A DNA stretch of 64,000 bases from Oceanobacillus jeddahensis (GTDB lineage Bacteria; Bacillota; Bacilli; Bacillales; Amphibacillaceae), in the NCBI RefSeq assembly GCF_000750635.1, contig NZ_CCDM010000006.1:310001-374000 (forward strand). Reading direction: 5' to 3'. The position numbers and the translations under genes were made by a program. This document shows positions 15,771 through 23,660 of this stretch, piece by piece. Positions within the stretch are counted from its first letter, which is position 1; the number at the start of each line of letters is the position of its first letter. The notes beneath the pieces were generated by a model. That model was not told where the DNA came from. It did not search any database and saw nothing but the letters and a program-made list of their open reading frames with translations.

Positions 15771-16703
15771 TTAAGAAAAGATATTGCTAATTTCTTGCAT
15801 ATCATCCTCAGATAATGAAATCTCAGCAGCTCTTTGATTGCTGAGTACTTGTTCTGAGCGTTTTGCGCCAGGGATAATCACATCAACGGAGTCTTGAGAG
15901 AAGTACCAAGCTAAAACAATATGTGCAACCTCTTCTCCGTATTTATCAGCAATCTTTTTAACCTGCTCAACTTTCTCCAGGTTATCGAGGAACTGCTGCC
16001 CTTGGAAATTTGGTTTTTTTGCCCGTAAATCAGAAAAAGTAGTGTTCTTATCATATTTACCAGCTAATAAACCGGATTCCAATGGGAAATAAGGAATAAA
16101 TGTGATATTATTTGCCGCTGTATAAGGGAAAAAGTCTTTCTCTGCGTCACGATTTAATAAGTTATATTCTGCTTGGAGAACGTCCACATAACCGTCCTGA
16201 TTAGCATCCTGTAATTGCTCGGGTGTAAAGTTGGAAACTCCGATGGAGCGAATTTTTCCTGCGTCTTTTAATTCTTTTAAAGCACCAACAGCTTCTGCTT
16301 TCGGTGTGTCTTCATCAGGAAAGTGGATATAAAATAAATCAATATAATCTGTTTGCAGACGTTTTAATGCATCATCTACAGATTGTTTTAAAAATGCGGG
16401 TGAATTATCCATTACTGTATCGTTTCCGACAAATTTATGCGCTGCTTTCGTTGCCAGTACAACATCTTCACGCTTATATTCCTGGATAACTTCCCCAACC
16501 AATTCTTCCGAGCGCTCCGGTCCATAAATAAACGCTGTATCCAGCATATTAATACCATTATCCAGCGCCGTGCGGACAACATCTTTTCCCTGTTCTTCAT
16601 CCAGCATATCGGGATAAATGTTATGACCCCCTACCGCATTGGTTCCTAAGCCGATAGGGTGTACAGAAATATCTGACTTACCTAAATTTACATGTTTAGC
16701 CAT
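15771..16703 (-). CDS. Aldo/keto reductase
   Basis: 310 residues, (beta/alpha)8 NADPH-dependent oxidoreductase. The catalytic tetrad can be placed: Asp in NMLDTAFIYGPERSEE, Tyr in the same segment, Lys in VLATKAAHKF, His in LFYIHFPDEDTP. SIGVSNFTPEQL and the C-terminal VDVIIPGAKRSEQV (cofactor loop) follow. It resembles the IolS/YqkF-type reductases of Bacillus; the natural carbonyl substrate is unknown. GAAAAGAGG lies eight bases before the ATG. Alone on the minus strand, sharing a terminator with alaT. Confidence 0.9.
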   Translation of the reverse strand: MAKHVNLGKSDISVHPIGLGTNAVGGHNIYPDMLDEEQGKDVVRTALDNGINMLDTAFIYGPERSEELVGEVIQEYKREDVVLATKAAHKFVGNDTVMDNSPAFLKQSVDDALKRLQTDYIDLFYIHFPDEDTPKAEAVGALKELKDAGKIRSIGVSNFTPEQLQDANQDGYVDVLQAEYNLLNRDAEKDFFPYTAANNITFIPYFPLESGLLAGKYDKNTTFSDLRAKKPNFQGQQFLDNLEKVEQVKKIADKYGEEVAHIVLAWYFSQDSVDVIIPGAKRSEQVLSNQRAAEISLSEDDMQEISNIFS

Positions 16704-16793
16704 TTTAAAACCTCTTTTCCGATTGAATTACTATATTATGAATATACCACAAAATAGGATGATTAAACATGAATTAACAAATGCATTTGTTTT

Positions 16794-17429
16794 TTACTCT
16801 TTCACGACTAATCCAATTAAGGAAGCAAATTGAATGGCTTGATAAGAGGAGACTTTGCAGCCTTTTAAGCTTTCTAAGGAAACAGTTAATGTTTCAAAGC
16901 TGGAAGAGCTGATGTCGATTCCTTTTAAAGAAGTCTGTTCAAAATTCGCTTCATTTAGATCACAGCGATTGAATTCGATTTTTTTGAATTTACAATTGTA
17001 GAAATCTACATTTGTTAATACGGATTCATGAAATATAACCTTCTCCAGTTTAGCATTTCCGAAAGTAGCCAGATTTAATGTAGAATCATCAAAACGAACA
17101 TTGCCGATGGATGATTCCGGGAATTCACACCCGACCAGTTTACAATGAATAAATTCTACCCGATGAATAGAGGACTTTGTTAAATTTACATTTGATAAAT
17201 CACAATTTTCAAAGCGAACATCCGTGAGCTCTATATTTTCAAAGTCGGTCTGATTAAATTGGCAATTTTTAATAACAGCATCATAAATCCGTACACGTTC
17301 TACAGATTCATTGGTAAATTCTGCTCCACTTATTTCACATGTTTCCAGTAAAGGGTCCTCTTCGAAAAAAATATCCGTAAATCTTTTTTCTGTTAACGCG
17401 GGGGAAATCTTGGGAATATCGATTTTCAT
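16794..17429 (-). CDS. Pentapeptide-repeat protein
   Basis: 211 residues. From about residue 30 to 190 the sequence is a run of A/C(D/N/E)(L/F)xx-like pentapeptides (for example CDLSNVNLTKSSI, CDLNEANFEQTSL), which fold as a right-handed quadrilateral beta-helix. Such proteins include DNA mimics that protect gyrase, but most, like this one, have no known partner. The open frame extends to 17465, but the ATG at 17427-17429 follows GAAAGAAGG and gives a normal N-terminus (MKIDIPK). Divergent from the NUDIX gene. Confidence 0.85.
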   Translation of the reverse strand: MKIDIPKISPALTEKRFTDIFFEEDPLLETCEISGAEFTNESVERVRIYDAVIKNCQFNQTDFENIELTDVRFENCDLSNVNLTKSSIHRVEFIHCKLVGCEFPESSIGNVRFDDSTLNLATFGNAKLEKVIFHESVLTNVDFYNCKFKKIEFNRCDLNEANFEQTSLKGIDISSSSFETLTVSLESLKGCKVSSYQAIQFASLIGLVVKE

Positions 17430-17532
17430 GTTATACCTTCTTTCTCTGTATTCTTTTTGTTTCAACGTTTATTTTCCAATGGTATACTTATCATTAATTA
17501 AAATAATAGACGAAAAGGGAAAGGAAAGACAA

Positions 17533-17988
17533 ATGGGACGATCGGAAGCAGCAATTTTTACAAATATGTGTATGATTGAAAATGAACAAGGGCAAATTTT
17601 AGTGCAGGACAGGCAAAATAAAAACTGGCCGGGAATTACTTTTCCGGGAGGACATATTGAAAAAGGAGAATCTTTTCATGATGCTGTCGTACGGGAAGTA
17701 GAGGAGGAGACAGGCTTACATATCAAACAGCCTGTACTTTGCGGAACGAAGCAATTCCAGACAAATCAAGATGAAAGGTATGTTGTTTTGTTTTATAAAA
17801 CGAATTCTTTTTCTGGAGATTTAAAGAGCTCAGATGAAGGAGAGGTGTTTTGGATTGAAAAAGGTGAATTGCCGAATTATACATTAGCAAATGATTTTTT
17901 AGAGATGTACAAGGTATTTGTGGATGAGAAAATTTCAGAGTTTTATTATGATCAGAAGGGAGAAAAGCCAACGGTTGTTCTTTTATAA
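17533..17988 (+). CDS. NUDIX hydrolase
   Basis: 151 residues. Complete Nudix box at about residues 41-64: a Gly, the REVEEETGL catalytic helix and spacing G-x5-E-x7-REVxEExGL. The preceding DRQNKNWPGITFPGGH resembles MutT/YtkD-like NTP pyrophosphohydrolases. It probably hydrolyses a nucleoside diphosphate derivative; the substrate is unproven. The open frame reaches back to 17311, into the divergent gene, but AAAGGAAAG before the ATG at 17533 fixes the start. Confidence 0.88.
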   Translation: MGRSEAAIFTNMCMIENEQGQILVQDRQNKNWPGITFPGGHIEKGESFHDAVVREVEEETGLHIKQPVLCGTKQFQTNQDERYVVLFYKTNSFSGDLKSSDEGEVFWIEKGELPNYTLANDFLEMYKVFVDEKISEFYYDQKGEKPTVVLL

Positions 17989-18087
17989 TGCTGCTACTGT
18001 CTGTTATTTCAGAAGCACAGTATTATAAAGCACTGAAAACAATTAGAAAAAACAACAAACATAATGAGAATGCAGGAGGAAAGTATC

Positions 18088-18513
18088 ATGGAAATGTGGC
18101 AAAATGTATTAGAAAAAATAAGTGCACAGTTATCTAAACCCAGCTTTGATACATGGTTTAAAAAAACATCGGTGGAGCTAGAGGCGAATACATTAACTAT
18201 TTATGCACCAAATGAATTTACAATTAATTGGCTGGAGGAACAATATAGTGAATTGATTGCAAACACTGTGAAAGAAGTAACAGGAGAAGATTACAGCCTT
18301 CGTTTTCAAGTTGCTGAAGAAAATTTGACATCTATTTTTCCCAATGCTTACTTTGAGTCGTCTCCAAACGACACAGATAAGATCAGCAGGCTGGAAAGAA
18401 AGATAGACTTATTAGAGCACAAGATTCAGCAACTAATCGATGTGAAACGGCTGGATGAAAAAGCAGAACAACTGGAAGAAAGAATAAGTAAGCTGGAAGA
18501 GCAGGTGAAATAA
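18088..18513 (+). CDS. Free-standing DnaA domain I paralogue with coiled-coil tail
   Basis: 141 residues. Residues 1-78 align end to end with DnaA domain I: KPSFDTWFKKTS corresponds to KPSFETWMKSTK of B. subtilis DnaA, and YAPNEFTINWLEEQYSELIA to TAPNEFARDWLESRYLHLIA. The AAA+ and DNA-binding domains are missing. Residues about 95-141 are a heptad-rich coiled coil (RLERKIDLLEHKIQQL, EERISKLEEQVK). GCAGGAGG lies before the ATG at 18088; an earlier ATG at 18064 lacks a site. Domain I self-associates and binds loaders and regulators of initiation, so this protein could modulate DnaA, but that is inference. The stop codon lies in a repeat remnant, so the C-terminus may be shortened. Confidence 0.85.
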   Translation: MEMWQNVLEKISAQLSKPSFDTWFKKTSVELEANTLTIYAPNEFTINWLEEQYSELIANTVKEVTGEDYSLRFQVAEENLTSIFPNAYFESSPNDTDKISRLERKIDLLEHKIQQLIDVKRLDEKAEQLEERISKLEEQVK

Positions 18514-18537
18514 AACGAAACTTCATTCAGTGGGAGT
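18510..18537 (-). repeat. Structured repeat family, 28-bp remnant D
   Basis: Only the right end of the element, in reverse orientation: ATAAAACGAAACTTCATTCA plus GTGGGAGT. After that the sequence diverges. It supplies the TAA stop of the DnaA-like gene. It has the full-copy type of end (GAAGTTTCG on the other strand). Confidence 0.75.
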
Positions 18538-18560
18538 CCTCTCTCCTAATCATGATAGAT

Positions 18561-18597
18561 TAAAAAATCTCAGTAATCCGATTACTGGGATTTTTTA
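18561..18597 (+). terminator. Terminator after the DnaA-like gene
   Basis: AAAAAATCTCAGTAAT pairs with ATTACTGGGATTTTTT around CCG. Confidence 0.85.
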
Positions 18598-18627
18598 TGG
18601 GAATGTAAGGAATTCTTTATTTTTATC

Positions 18628-18658
18628 TTGACCGTCACGTTACGTGATACTGTAAGTT
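18628..18658 (+). promoter_or_regulatory. MerR-type promoter/operator
   Basis: TTGACC (18628-18633) and TAAGTT (18653-18658) are 19 bases apart, the long spacer used by MerR-family activators. The spacer holds the dyad GTCACGT-T-ACGTGAT. The MerR gene is second in the operon this promoter would drive, so autoactivation is likely. Confidence 0.75.
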
Positions 18659-18688
18659 AAAAACCAAAATAGGAAAAGGTGTGATAAA

Positions 18689-19618
18689 ATGAATATTAAC
18701 ATATTACGGTCAGATAAAATTTATCAAAGAGTTATTGCTTGTCCACAAGAGGAAAAAAGAGAATTGTATCGTCAGGAGATGCTAGGGCCATTCATGAGAA
18801 AGTGGGAAATACAACAGATTCCATTCTGGTCGAAGGAGGAAAATGGATTTGATGTAATGACGATCAATAATATGGCACATCGATCACCGGAAATGATAAC
18901 GCCAGAAATTGAACCAGAGCTGAAATTAATTTCTTCTGATACATTATGGCATGAGTTAAAGCAAGCATTGGAATACTGCTTAAACCAATTTACGCAGCAT
19001 GGAATTCACCTGCCTGTATCTGATTACTTATTTACGGTTTTATTAGGGGATCCAGACAGTGAAATCTTGCAGTTGAGTGAAGGTTACAGTGGAGAAGGAG
19101 GGATTCCGGGCTATATTTTTTTAAGTTTGATTCCAAATGAGTATACACTGGAACGCTTAAAACCTGCATTAGCTCATGAATGTAACCATAATGTCCGTTA
19201 TCAATTTATTGAATGGAATGACAAAATCACCCTTGGGGAATTAATTGTAAGTGAAGGATTGGCAGAAAACTTTGCAACTTCTATATATGGCGAGGATTTA
19301 ATTGGACCATGGGTCAGCAAAACAGATGCCGACACACTGAATCATGTCATTAAACCGATCTTGGGAGAACATTTAGAAATAACTGGATTACAACAAATTA
19401 TGGCATATCTTTATGGAGATGAAGTTGCTAAATTACAGGGGTTACCGGTTGCTGGGGGCGTACCGCATAGCGCTGGGTATGTGTGCGGGTACTATTTAGT
19501 AAAGTATTACCTGCAAAAGACAGGAAAATCGATTGTGGAAGCAACGACACTCTCAGCTGATAAGATATTAAGTGAGGTGGAAGAATATTGGGATGAAGAA
19601 ACCATATTACACCGTTAA
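18689..19618 (+). CDS. DUF2268 putative zinc metalloprotease
   Basis: 309 residues, no signal peptide, so cytoplasmic. The DUF2268 domain covers about 120-300 and contains the zincin motif HECNH in ALAHECNHNVRYQF, with a downstream VSEGLAENFATS supplying the likely third ligand. DUF2268 proteins are predicted Zn-dependent proteases of unknown substrate. The gene is preceded by a MerR-type promoter and overlaps the MerR-TipAS regulator gene by 26 bases, so it is probably induced by the ligand of that regulator. Confidence 0.8.
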   Translation: MNINILRSDKIYQRVIACPQEEKRELYRQEMLGPFMRKWEIQQIPFWSKEENGFDVMTINNMAHRSPEMITPEIEPELKLISSDTLWHELKQALEYCLNQFTQHGIHLPVSDYLFTVLLGDPDSEILQLSEGYSGEGGIPGYIFLSLIPNEYTLERLKPALAHECNHNVRYQFIEWNDKITLGELIVSEGLAENFATSIYGEDLIGPWVSKTDADTLNHVIKPILGEHLEITGLQQIMAYLYGDEVAKLQGLPVAGGVPHSAGYVCGYYLVKYYLQKTGKSIVEATTLSADKILSEVEEYWDEETILHR

Positions 19619-20378
19619 AGATGTAATTGTAATAACTGGCGTAACGAAAAGAACGCTCCATTATTATGATGAAATCAATTTATTAAAGCCGGAGAGTTAT
19701 TCAGATAAAGGTTACCGGCTGTATAACCAAGAGGATTTAAAAAAATTGCGGACGATTTTAATGTTAAAAGAATTAGACTTGCCACTGAAGGAAATTGCAA
19801 CCATTATGCAGATGCCTAAGCAGGAGCAACAAGCTATTTTGGCTGGACATTATCAAGCAGTGCAAATAAAAAAGCAAAACCTTGAGCGGACATTAATGAA
19901 TTTAGAAGATTTTATTTCAGGAAAAGATATTTCTTATTTAGACGTTTTTCATGAAGGTAATATTTTGCCATTAAAAGAACAGTATCATGCGGAAGCAAAA
20001 TATGTCTATGGAGACACAGCAAAGTATCAAGAATATGAAAAAAATATAGAACAAATTCCTGAAGAAGAAAGAGCAACCGTATTTGAAGCTTTTGATCAAA
20101 ACATGGAAGATGTATTTAAGCAATTTGCCAAGCTTTCAAAGGAATCACTTGCTTCTGAAAAAGTACAGCAGATCGTCCGTGAGTGGAAAAGCTATTTAGA
20201 ACAGTTTATGGTTTGTGATACAGAAATTCTCCAATGCATTGCTTATACGTATAAGGATGATGAAGGATTTAAAGCATATATTAATCAATTTGGTGACGAT
20301 AAGTTGAATGAATTTATCCATCAAGCTATTATGTGCTATTGTAAAAACGAGCGGCTTTCACATGTAGAAAATAAATGA
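19593..20378 (+). CDS. MerR family regulator with TipAS-like domain
   Basis: 261 residues. Winged helix 5-75 (YYTVKDVIVITGVTKRTLHY, then DKGYRLYNQEDLKKL), a long dimerisation helix (about 80-125) and a C-terminal TipAS-type domain (about 135-255) as in TipAL and Mta, which bind small drugs. GAGGTGG at 19574-19580 precedes the ATG at 19593; a GTG at 19572 in the same frame lacks a site. It overlaps the end of the DUF2268 gene. It probably binds the long-spacer promoter at 18.63 kb and senses an antimicrobial or toxic compound. Confidence 0.87.
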   Translation: MKKPYYTVKDVIVITGVTKRTLHYYDEINLLKPESYSDKGYRLYNQEDLKKLRTILMLKELDLPLKEIATIMQMPKQEQQAILAGHYQAVQIKKQNLERTLMNLEDFISGKDISYLDVFHEGNILPLKEQYHAEAKYVYGDTAKYQEYEKNIEQIPEEERATVFEAFDQNMEDVFKQFAKLSKESLASEKVQQIVREWKSYLEQFMVCDTEILQCIAYTYKDDEGFKAYINQFGDDKLNEFIHQAIMCYCKNERLSHVENK

Positions 20379-20450
20379 ACACATGATTGAAGCGCCTAAA
20401 TTCAGGGGATAATTAATTAAGAATATGTATAGTCAGATGGAGGTCATATG

Positions 20451-21452
20451 ATGGCAAACACATTTAAAGCACTTGTCATAGAAAAAGAAAATGAGAATTT
20501 GAATCTAAATGTAAAAGAAATCGAACCTTCTGATTTGCCTGAGGGCGACATTCTGGTCAAAGTAAAATATAGTGGAATTAACTATAAAGACGGACTCGCT
20601 GCTCATCCAAATGGTAATATTGTAAAGGACTACCCTTTTATCCCGGGAATTGATTTAGCAGGAGAAGTGGTTGAATCCAAGGATAATCGTTATCAAGCAG
20701 GTGATGAAGTCATTGTCACCAGCTATGAATTAGGTGTCTCTCATTTTGGCGGCTACAGCGAATATGCGCGTGTTCCAGCAGAGTGGGTTGTCCCACTTCC
20801 GGAAGGGTTACATTTAAAAGAAAGCATGATATTGGGAACAGCTGGTTTTACTGCTGCTTTATCCGTGCAACGATTGGAAGAGAATGGATTGAAACCGGAA
20901 AATGGACCTGTGCTGGTTACAGGAGCAACAGGCGGCGTCGGGAGTATTGCTATTTCCCTCTTGAAAAAGAAAGGCTATCAGGTAGCAGCAAGTACCGGAA
21001 AAAGCGATGAAGCAGCATATCTGCAACAATTAGGTGCAAATGAAGTGATTGATAGAAAAGAAGTTTATAATGGAAAATTGAAAAAGATGGATAAACAAAA
21101 ATGGGCAGGAGCAGTTGATGCAGCAGGCGGAGAACCGTTAGCTTCCTTACTGGCACAAATCAACTATCGCGGCAGTGTTGCTGTCAGTGGAATGGCAGCT
21201 GGTGTAAATGTTCCTTCAACGGTTTTCCCGTTTATTTTACGCGGTGTTTCCCTGCTTGGGATTGATTCCGTCTATTGTCCAATGGAAGAACGGAAGCATA
21301 TCTGGGAACGGTTAGCTTCCGATCTGAAATTAGATAATCTTGAGGAATTCGTATATAAAGAAGCAGAATTAGAGGACTTGCCGGAGCTGCTGCCATCTGT
21401 ATTAGAGAGTAAACATTTAGGCAGAGTGCTTGTGAATTTAGAAGCTGAATAA
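20451..21452 (+). CDS. YhdH/YhfP family quinone oxidoreductase (acrylyl-CoA reductase type)
   Basis: 333 residues, zinc-free medium-chain dehydrogenase. The GroES-like N-terminal part contains KYSGINYKDGLAAHP and FIPGIDLAGEV. The Rossmann part has VTGATGGVGSIAISLLKKKG for NADPH. YhdH/AcuI members reduce acrylyl-CoA, and many are annotated only as quinone oxidoreductases. GGAGG at 20439-20443 fits the second of two adjacent ATGs better (seven bases). A single gene with its own terminator. Confidence 0.9.
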   Translation: MANTFKALVIEKENENLNLNVKEIEPSDLPEGDILVKVKYSGINYKDGLAAHPNGNIVKDYPFIPGIDLAGEVVESKDNRYQAGDEVIVTSYELGVSHFGGYSEYARVPAEWVVPLPEGLHLKESMILGTAGFTAALSVQRLEENGLKPENGPVLVTGATGGVGSIAISLLKKKGYQVAASTGKSDEAAYLQQLGANEVIDRKEVYNGKLKKMDKQKWAGAVDAAGGEPLASLLAQINYRGSVAVSGMAAGVNVPSTVFPFILRGVSLLGIDSVYCPMEERKHIWERLASDLKLDNLEEFVYKEAELEDLPELLPSVLESKHLGRVLVNLEAE

Positions 21453-21464
21453 TGATAGAGAATG

Positions 21465-21502
21465 AAAAAGGAGAGCCGGAAAATAATGGCTCTCCTTTTT
21501 AA
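21465..21502 (+). terminator. Terminator after the YhdH-type gene
   Basis: AAAAAGGAGAGCC pairs with GGCTCTCCTTTTT. Confidence 0.9.
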
Positions 21503-21659
21503 ATAGAATCAGGGAATAAAACATTTGCGTCCAGCTGTTGAAAATATGTGCTAAGTACGGTAAAGTGATCAGTATAAGGCAGTTAGCCTGTGTGCTTACT
21601 GTTAATTGGATATTAGCGGATTAGCGTTGCACTTGGAATAAATTAAAGGGGCTGATAAG

Positions 21660-21884
21660 ATGCAGGAAAAACCCGCACCCTTAATAAAGATTATTCTGTT
21701 TTTTATCGTTTCAGGTATGGCACCGGTAATCGTTGGACCCTGGATGTATTTCCAAACGGACGAACCTTTATATTGGGCGTTCCCTCTTATTGGAGCAGGG
21801 GGGATAGTTGTATCTGTTTACCGTCTGAAGCAACGAAAAAAGTATAATGAATATCGTAATCATTTAAACGGAAAAGACAGCTAA
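21660..21884 (+). CDS. Small two-segment membrane protein, unrecognised
   Basis: 74 residues. Two hydrophobic segments (about 9-26 and 37-55) and a basic, charged C-terminal tail (LKQRKKYNEYRNH). AAAGGGG lies eight bases before the ATG. I recognise no family. It stands between a terminated gene and the YitT gene, 170 bases away, with no clear operon partner. Coding is supported by the ribosome site and the membrane pattern. Confidence 0.65.
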   Translation: MQEKPAPLIKIILFFIVSGMAPVIVGPWMYFQTDEPLYWAFPLIGAGGIVVSVYRLKQRKKYNEYRNHLNGKDS

Positions 21885-22054
21885 TTCTATTTTTTTATTT
21901 CTTTTCCTGATCATCCAAGTAATTCAGATAACTTAATATCCGTATTATTTATATATCAATCTTTTCCCGGGCAGTTTAGGAAAAGATTTTTTCGGGTGTA
22001 ATCCAGCCGCTTTGAATACTCATTCACACAACTTAATACAAGGAGGAATAATGT

Positions 22055-22990
22055 ATGAAGAACTATGTATTTTTAATTGCCGGCACTTTTTTCTTTGCCG
22101 CTTCTGTAGCTGTTTTTGCTATGCCAAACTCTTTGGCAGAGGGCGGAGTACCGGGACTGTCCCTGCTTATCTATCATGAAACAGATATATCACCTGCAAT
22201 GACAACGTTTATTCTGAATACAGTTATTCTTCTGATCGGATTTCGGTATTTACCAAAAGATATGATTATCAAATCACTCGTAACCATCCCGCTATTTTCA
22301 TTTTTTATATACATCCTCGAAGATTTAACTTCAGGAATACCAGACCCCCTTCTGGCAGCAATCTTTGCAGGCGTATTTACCGGTGTCGGCTTTGGACTTA
22401 TTTTCCGTTCAGGAAGCACGACCGGAGGGACATCGACCATCGCCCGCATGTTAAACTATAAATTCGGCTGGGAATTGACAGGAACCAATTTTGTTTTGGA
22501 TGCGTCTGTTGTCGTTGCCGGGATTTTTGTGATTGGCCCCGTGTATACGATGTATACGGTGCTTGCACTATTTATTGGAAAAAGGGTAACGGACTATGTA
22601 TTAGAAGGTTTTGAAGCAAAAAGAGTGGTGCATATTTTTTCCAATAAAACAAAAGAAGTGGAAAATGCACTGCAAACAAGTCTGGGTACGCATACGACTG
22701 TATTAAAAGCAGAGAAAAATGCAGATGGCGTCGAGGAAAATCTGATTTACGTCGCCATCCCGAAGCAGCGGTTATTCTATCTGAAAAAACTGGTCAGCAG
22801 TATTGACGAAAATGCATTTACAGTGGTGCACACCGTAAAAGACGTGACCGGAGGAAGCTTTGCAGAAGCTCATCATCCTGGTCAGAAGACATTCCGAAGC
22901 AAGATACTGGAACGCCGTTATTATAAGAAGCAGGCGGATGAAGAGAGTTTTACACCGACTGCTGATGCCGCTATTGAACGCAAAAAGTAA
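22055..22990 (+). CDS. YitT family membrane protein (DUF161 + DUF2179)
   Basis: 311 residues. Five to six N-terminal membrane segments (to about 190) with AMPNSLAEGGVPGLSLLIY and FRSGSTTGGTSTIARML, the glycine-rich hallmarks of YitT proteins. A cytoplasmic DUF2179 domain follows (about 200-270, AKRVVHIFSNKTKEVENAL). Many paralogues exist in Bacillaceae and the function is unknown. Ribosome site AAGGAGG before the ATG. A longer charged tail than most family members (about 275-311). Confidence 0.88.
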   Translation: MKNYVFLIAGTFFFAASVAVFAMPNSLAEGGVPGLSLLIYHETDISPAMTTFILNTVILLIGFRYLPKDMIIKSLVTIPLFSFFIYILEDLTSGIPDPLLAAIFAGVFTGVGFGLIFRSGSTTGGTSTIARMLNYKFGWELTGTNFVLDASVVVAGIFVIGPVYTMYTVLALFIGKRVTDYVLEGFEAKRVVHIFSNKTKEVENALQTSLGTHTTVLKAEKNADGVEENLIYVAIPKQRLFYLKKLVSSIDENAFTVVHTVKDVTGGSFAEAHHPGQKTFRSKILERRYYKKQADEESFTPTADAAIERKK

Positions 22991-23052
22991 AATCTTTTTC
23001 AGGATATATTCTTTCGTTGTACTCTACCGCTCGTGCTTCGCTTATATTTCAT

Positions 23053-23081
23053 TTGTCTTTCTTCCTGTTTTCGAGTATAAT
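23053..23081 (+). promoter_or_regulatory. Candidate promoter of the antisense RNA
   Basis: TTGTCT (23053-23058), 17 bases, TATAAT (23076-23081), a good sigma-A promoter pointing into the 3' end of the minus-strand toxin gene. Confidence 0.65.
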
Positions 23082-23087
23082 TTTAAT

Positions 23088-23228
23088 ATAGAATCGTATA
23101 ATAATAAAAAACCGTTTGGTGTGTCAGCACCAAACGGTACAATAAACCAATTCTCTATTCGAGGGTTGGCGTTTTAGTTATGAAATAACCCCTAACGCCT
23201 GGTAAGCATATGAGGGGTTATTTTTTAT
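23088..23228 (+). ncRNA. Predicted antisense antitoxin RNA (RatA-like)
   Basis: About 140 nt from the promoter at 23053-23081 to a hairpin terminator, AATAACCCCT (23184-23193) with AGGGGTTATT (23213-23222) and a T-run. It has no reading frame with a ribosome site. It is complementary to the 3' untranslated region and last codons of the minus-strand toxin mRNA, the arrangement of TxpA/RatA in B. subtilis. Ends are inferred from the signals only. Confidence 0.6.
23104..23138 (-). terminator. Terminator of the toxin mRNA
   Basis: CCGTTTGGTG and CACCAAACGG form a perfect 10-bp stem with a T-run on the minus strand only (A-run at 23106-23111 on the plus strand). Confidence 0.85.
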
Positions 23229-23301
23229 TGTTATCAGACATGATAAACGCAATTAATGATCCAAATGAAATCATCAATATTAATACGTTTTCAATATTCA
23301 T
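23218..23301 (-). CDS. Holin-like small hydrophobic peptide, type I toxin candidate
   Basis: 27 residues: a short polar start (MNIENV), one hydrophobic helix (LILMISFGSLIAFIM) and a charged end (SDNNKK). This is the plan of the putative holin-like/TxpA-type toxins, whose core is often LLLMISFGxLI. GGGAGGTGA lies five bases before the ATG. GCATATGAGGGG in the 5' leader (complement of 23351-23362) can pair perfectly with CCCCTCATATGC just after the stop (complement of 23206-23217), a 5'-3' closure known from type I toxin mRNAs. A candidate -10 (TATACT) lies at 23384-23394. Confidence 0.8.
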   Translation of the reverse strand: MNIENVLILMISFGSLIAFIMSDNNKK

Positions 23302-23350
23302 TAGCGTCACCTCCCTTCTCTTGAAAGACAAGAAGGTATAACGGTGCGCG

Positions 23351-23362
23351 CCCCTCATATGC
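23351..23362. repeat. Arm of a 12-bp inverted repeat bracketing the toxin gene
   Basis: CCCCTCATATGC here and GCATATGAGGGG at 23206-23217 are exact reverse complements, placed in the leader and directly behind the stop codon of the toxin gene. Confidence 0.9.
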
Positions 23363-23451
23363 AATTGGTTTATTGATAAATTTAGTATAGTATACAAATT
23401 GGTAATGAAGTTCTATTCTATAAGAGAATTTACGCTCTTTTTTATCGAATC

Positions 23452-23649
23452 TTAATTCTTCTTTTCTCTAAAAAATTGCCAGTAAACAGAGTAAGGAATA
23501 ATCACCCCAATCAAAAGAAAAAATTTTTGAACAACAATATCTGCTTCTCCTCGCCAATTAAAATGAATCGGAATCGAATCAGGCAAAAATAAAATAATGC
23601 CAAACAAAATAACAAACATGATTAAAAATACCGCGATATCCTTTTTCAT
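23452..23649 (-). CDS. Small DUF1648-like membrane protein
   Basis: 65 residues. Two hydrophobic segments (about 5-22 and 43-58) around LPDSIPIHFNWRGEADI, the short extracytoplasmic signature of DUF1648 domains found at the N-terminus of SdpI-like immunity and sensor proteins. Here the domain stands alone. Three ATGs follow TAAGGAG at 23657-23663; the last (23649) has the best spacing. Its start lies 12 bases beyond the stop of the ABC permease gene, so it probably shares that operon. Confidence 0.7.
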   Translation of the reverse strand: MKKDIAVFLIMFVILFGIILFLPDSIPIHFNWRGEADIVVQKFFLLIGVIIPYSVYWQFFREKKN

Positions 23650-23660
23650 CATCATTCTCC

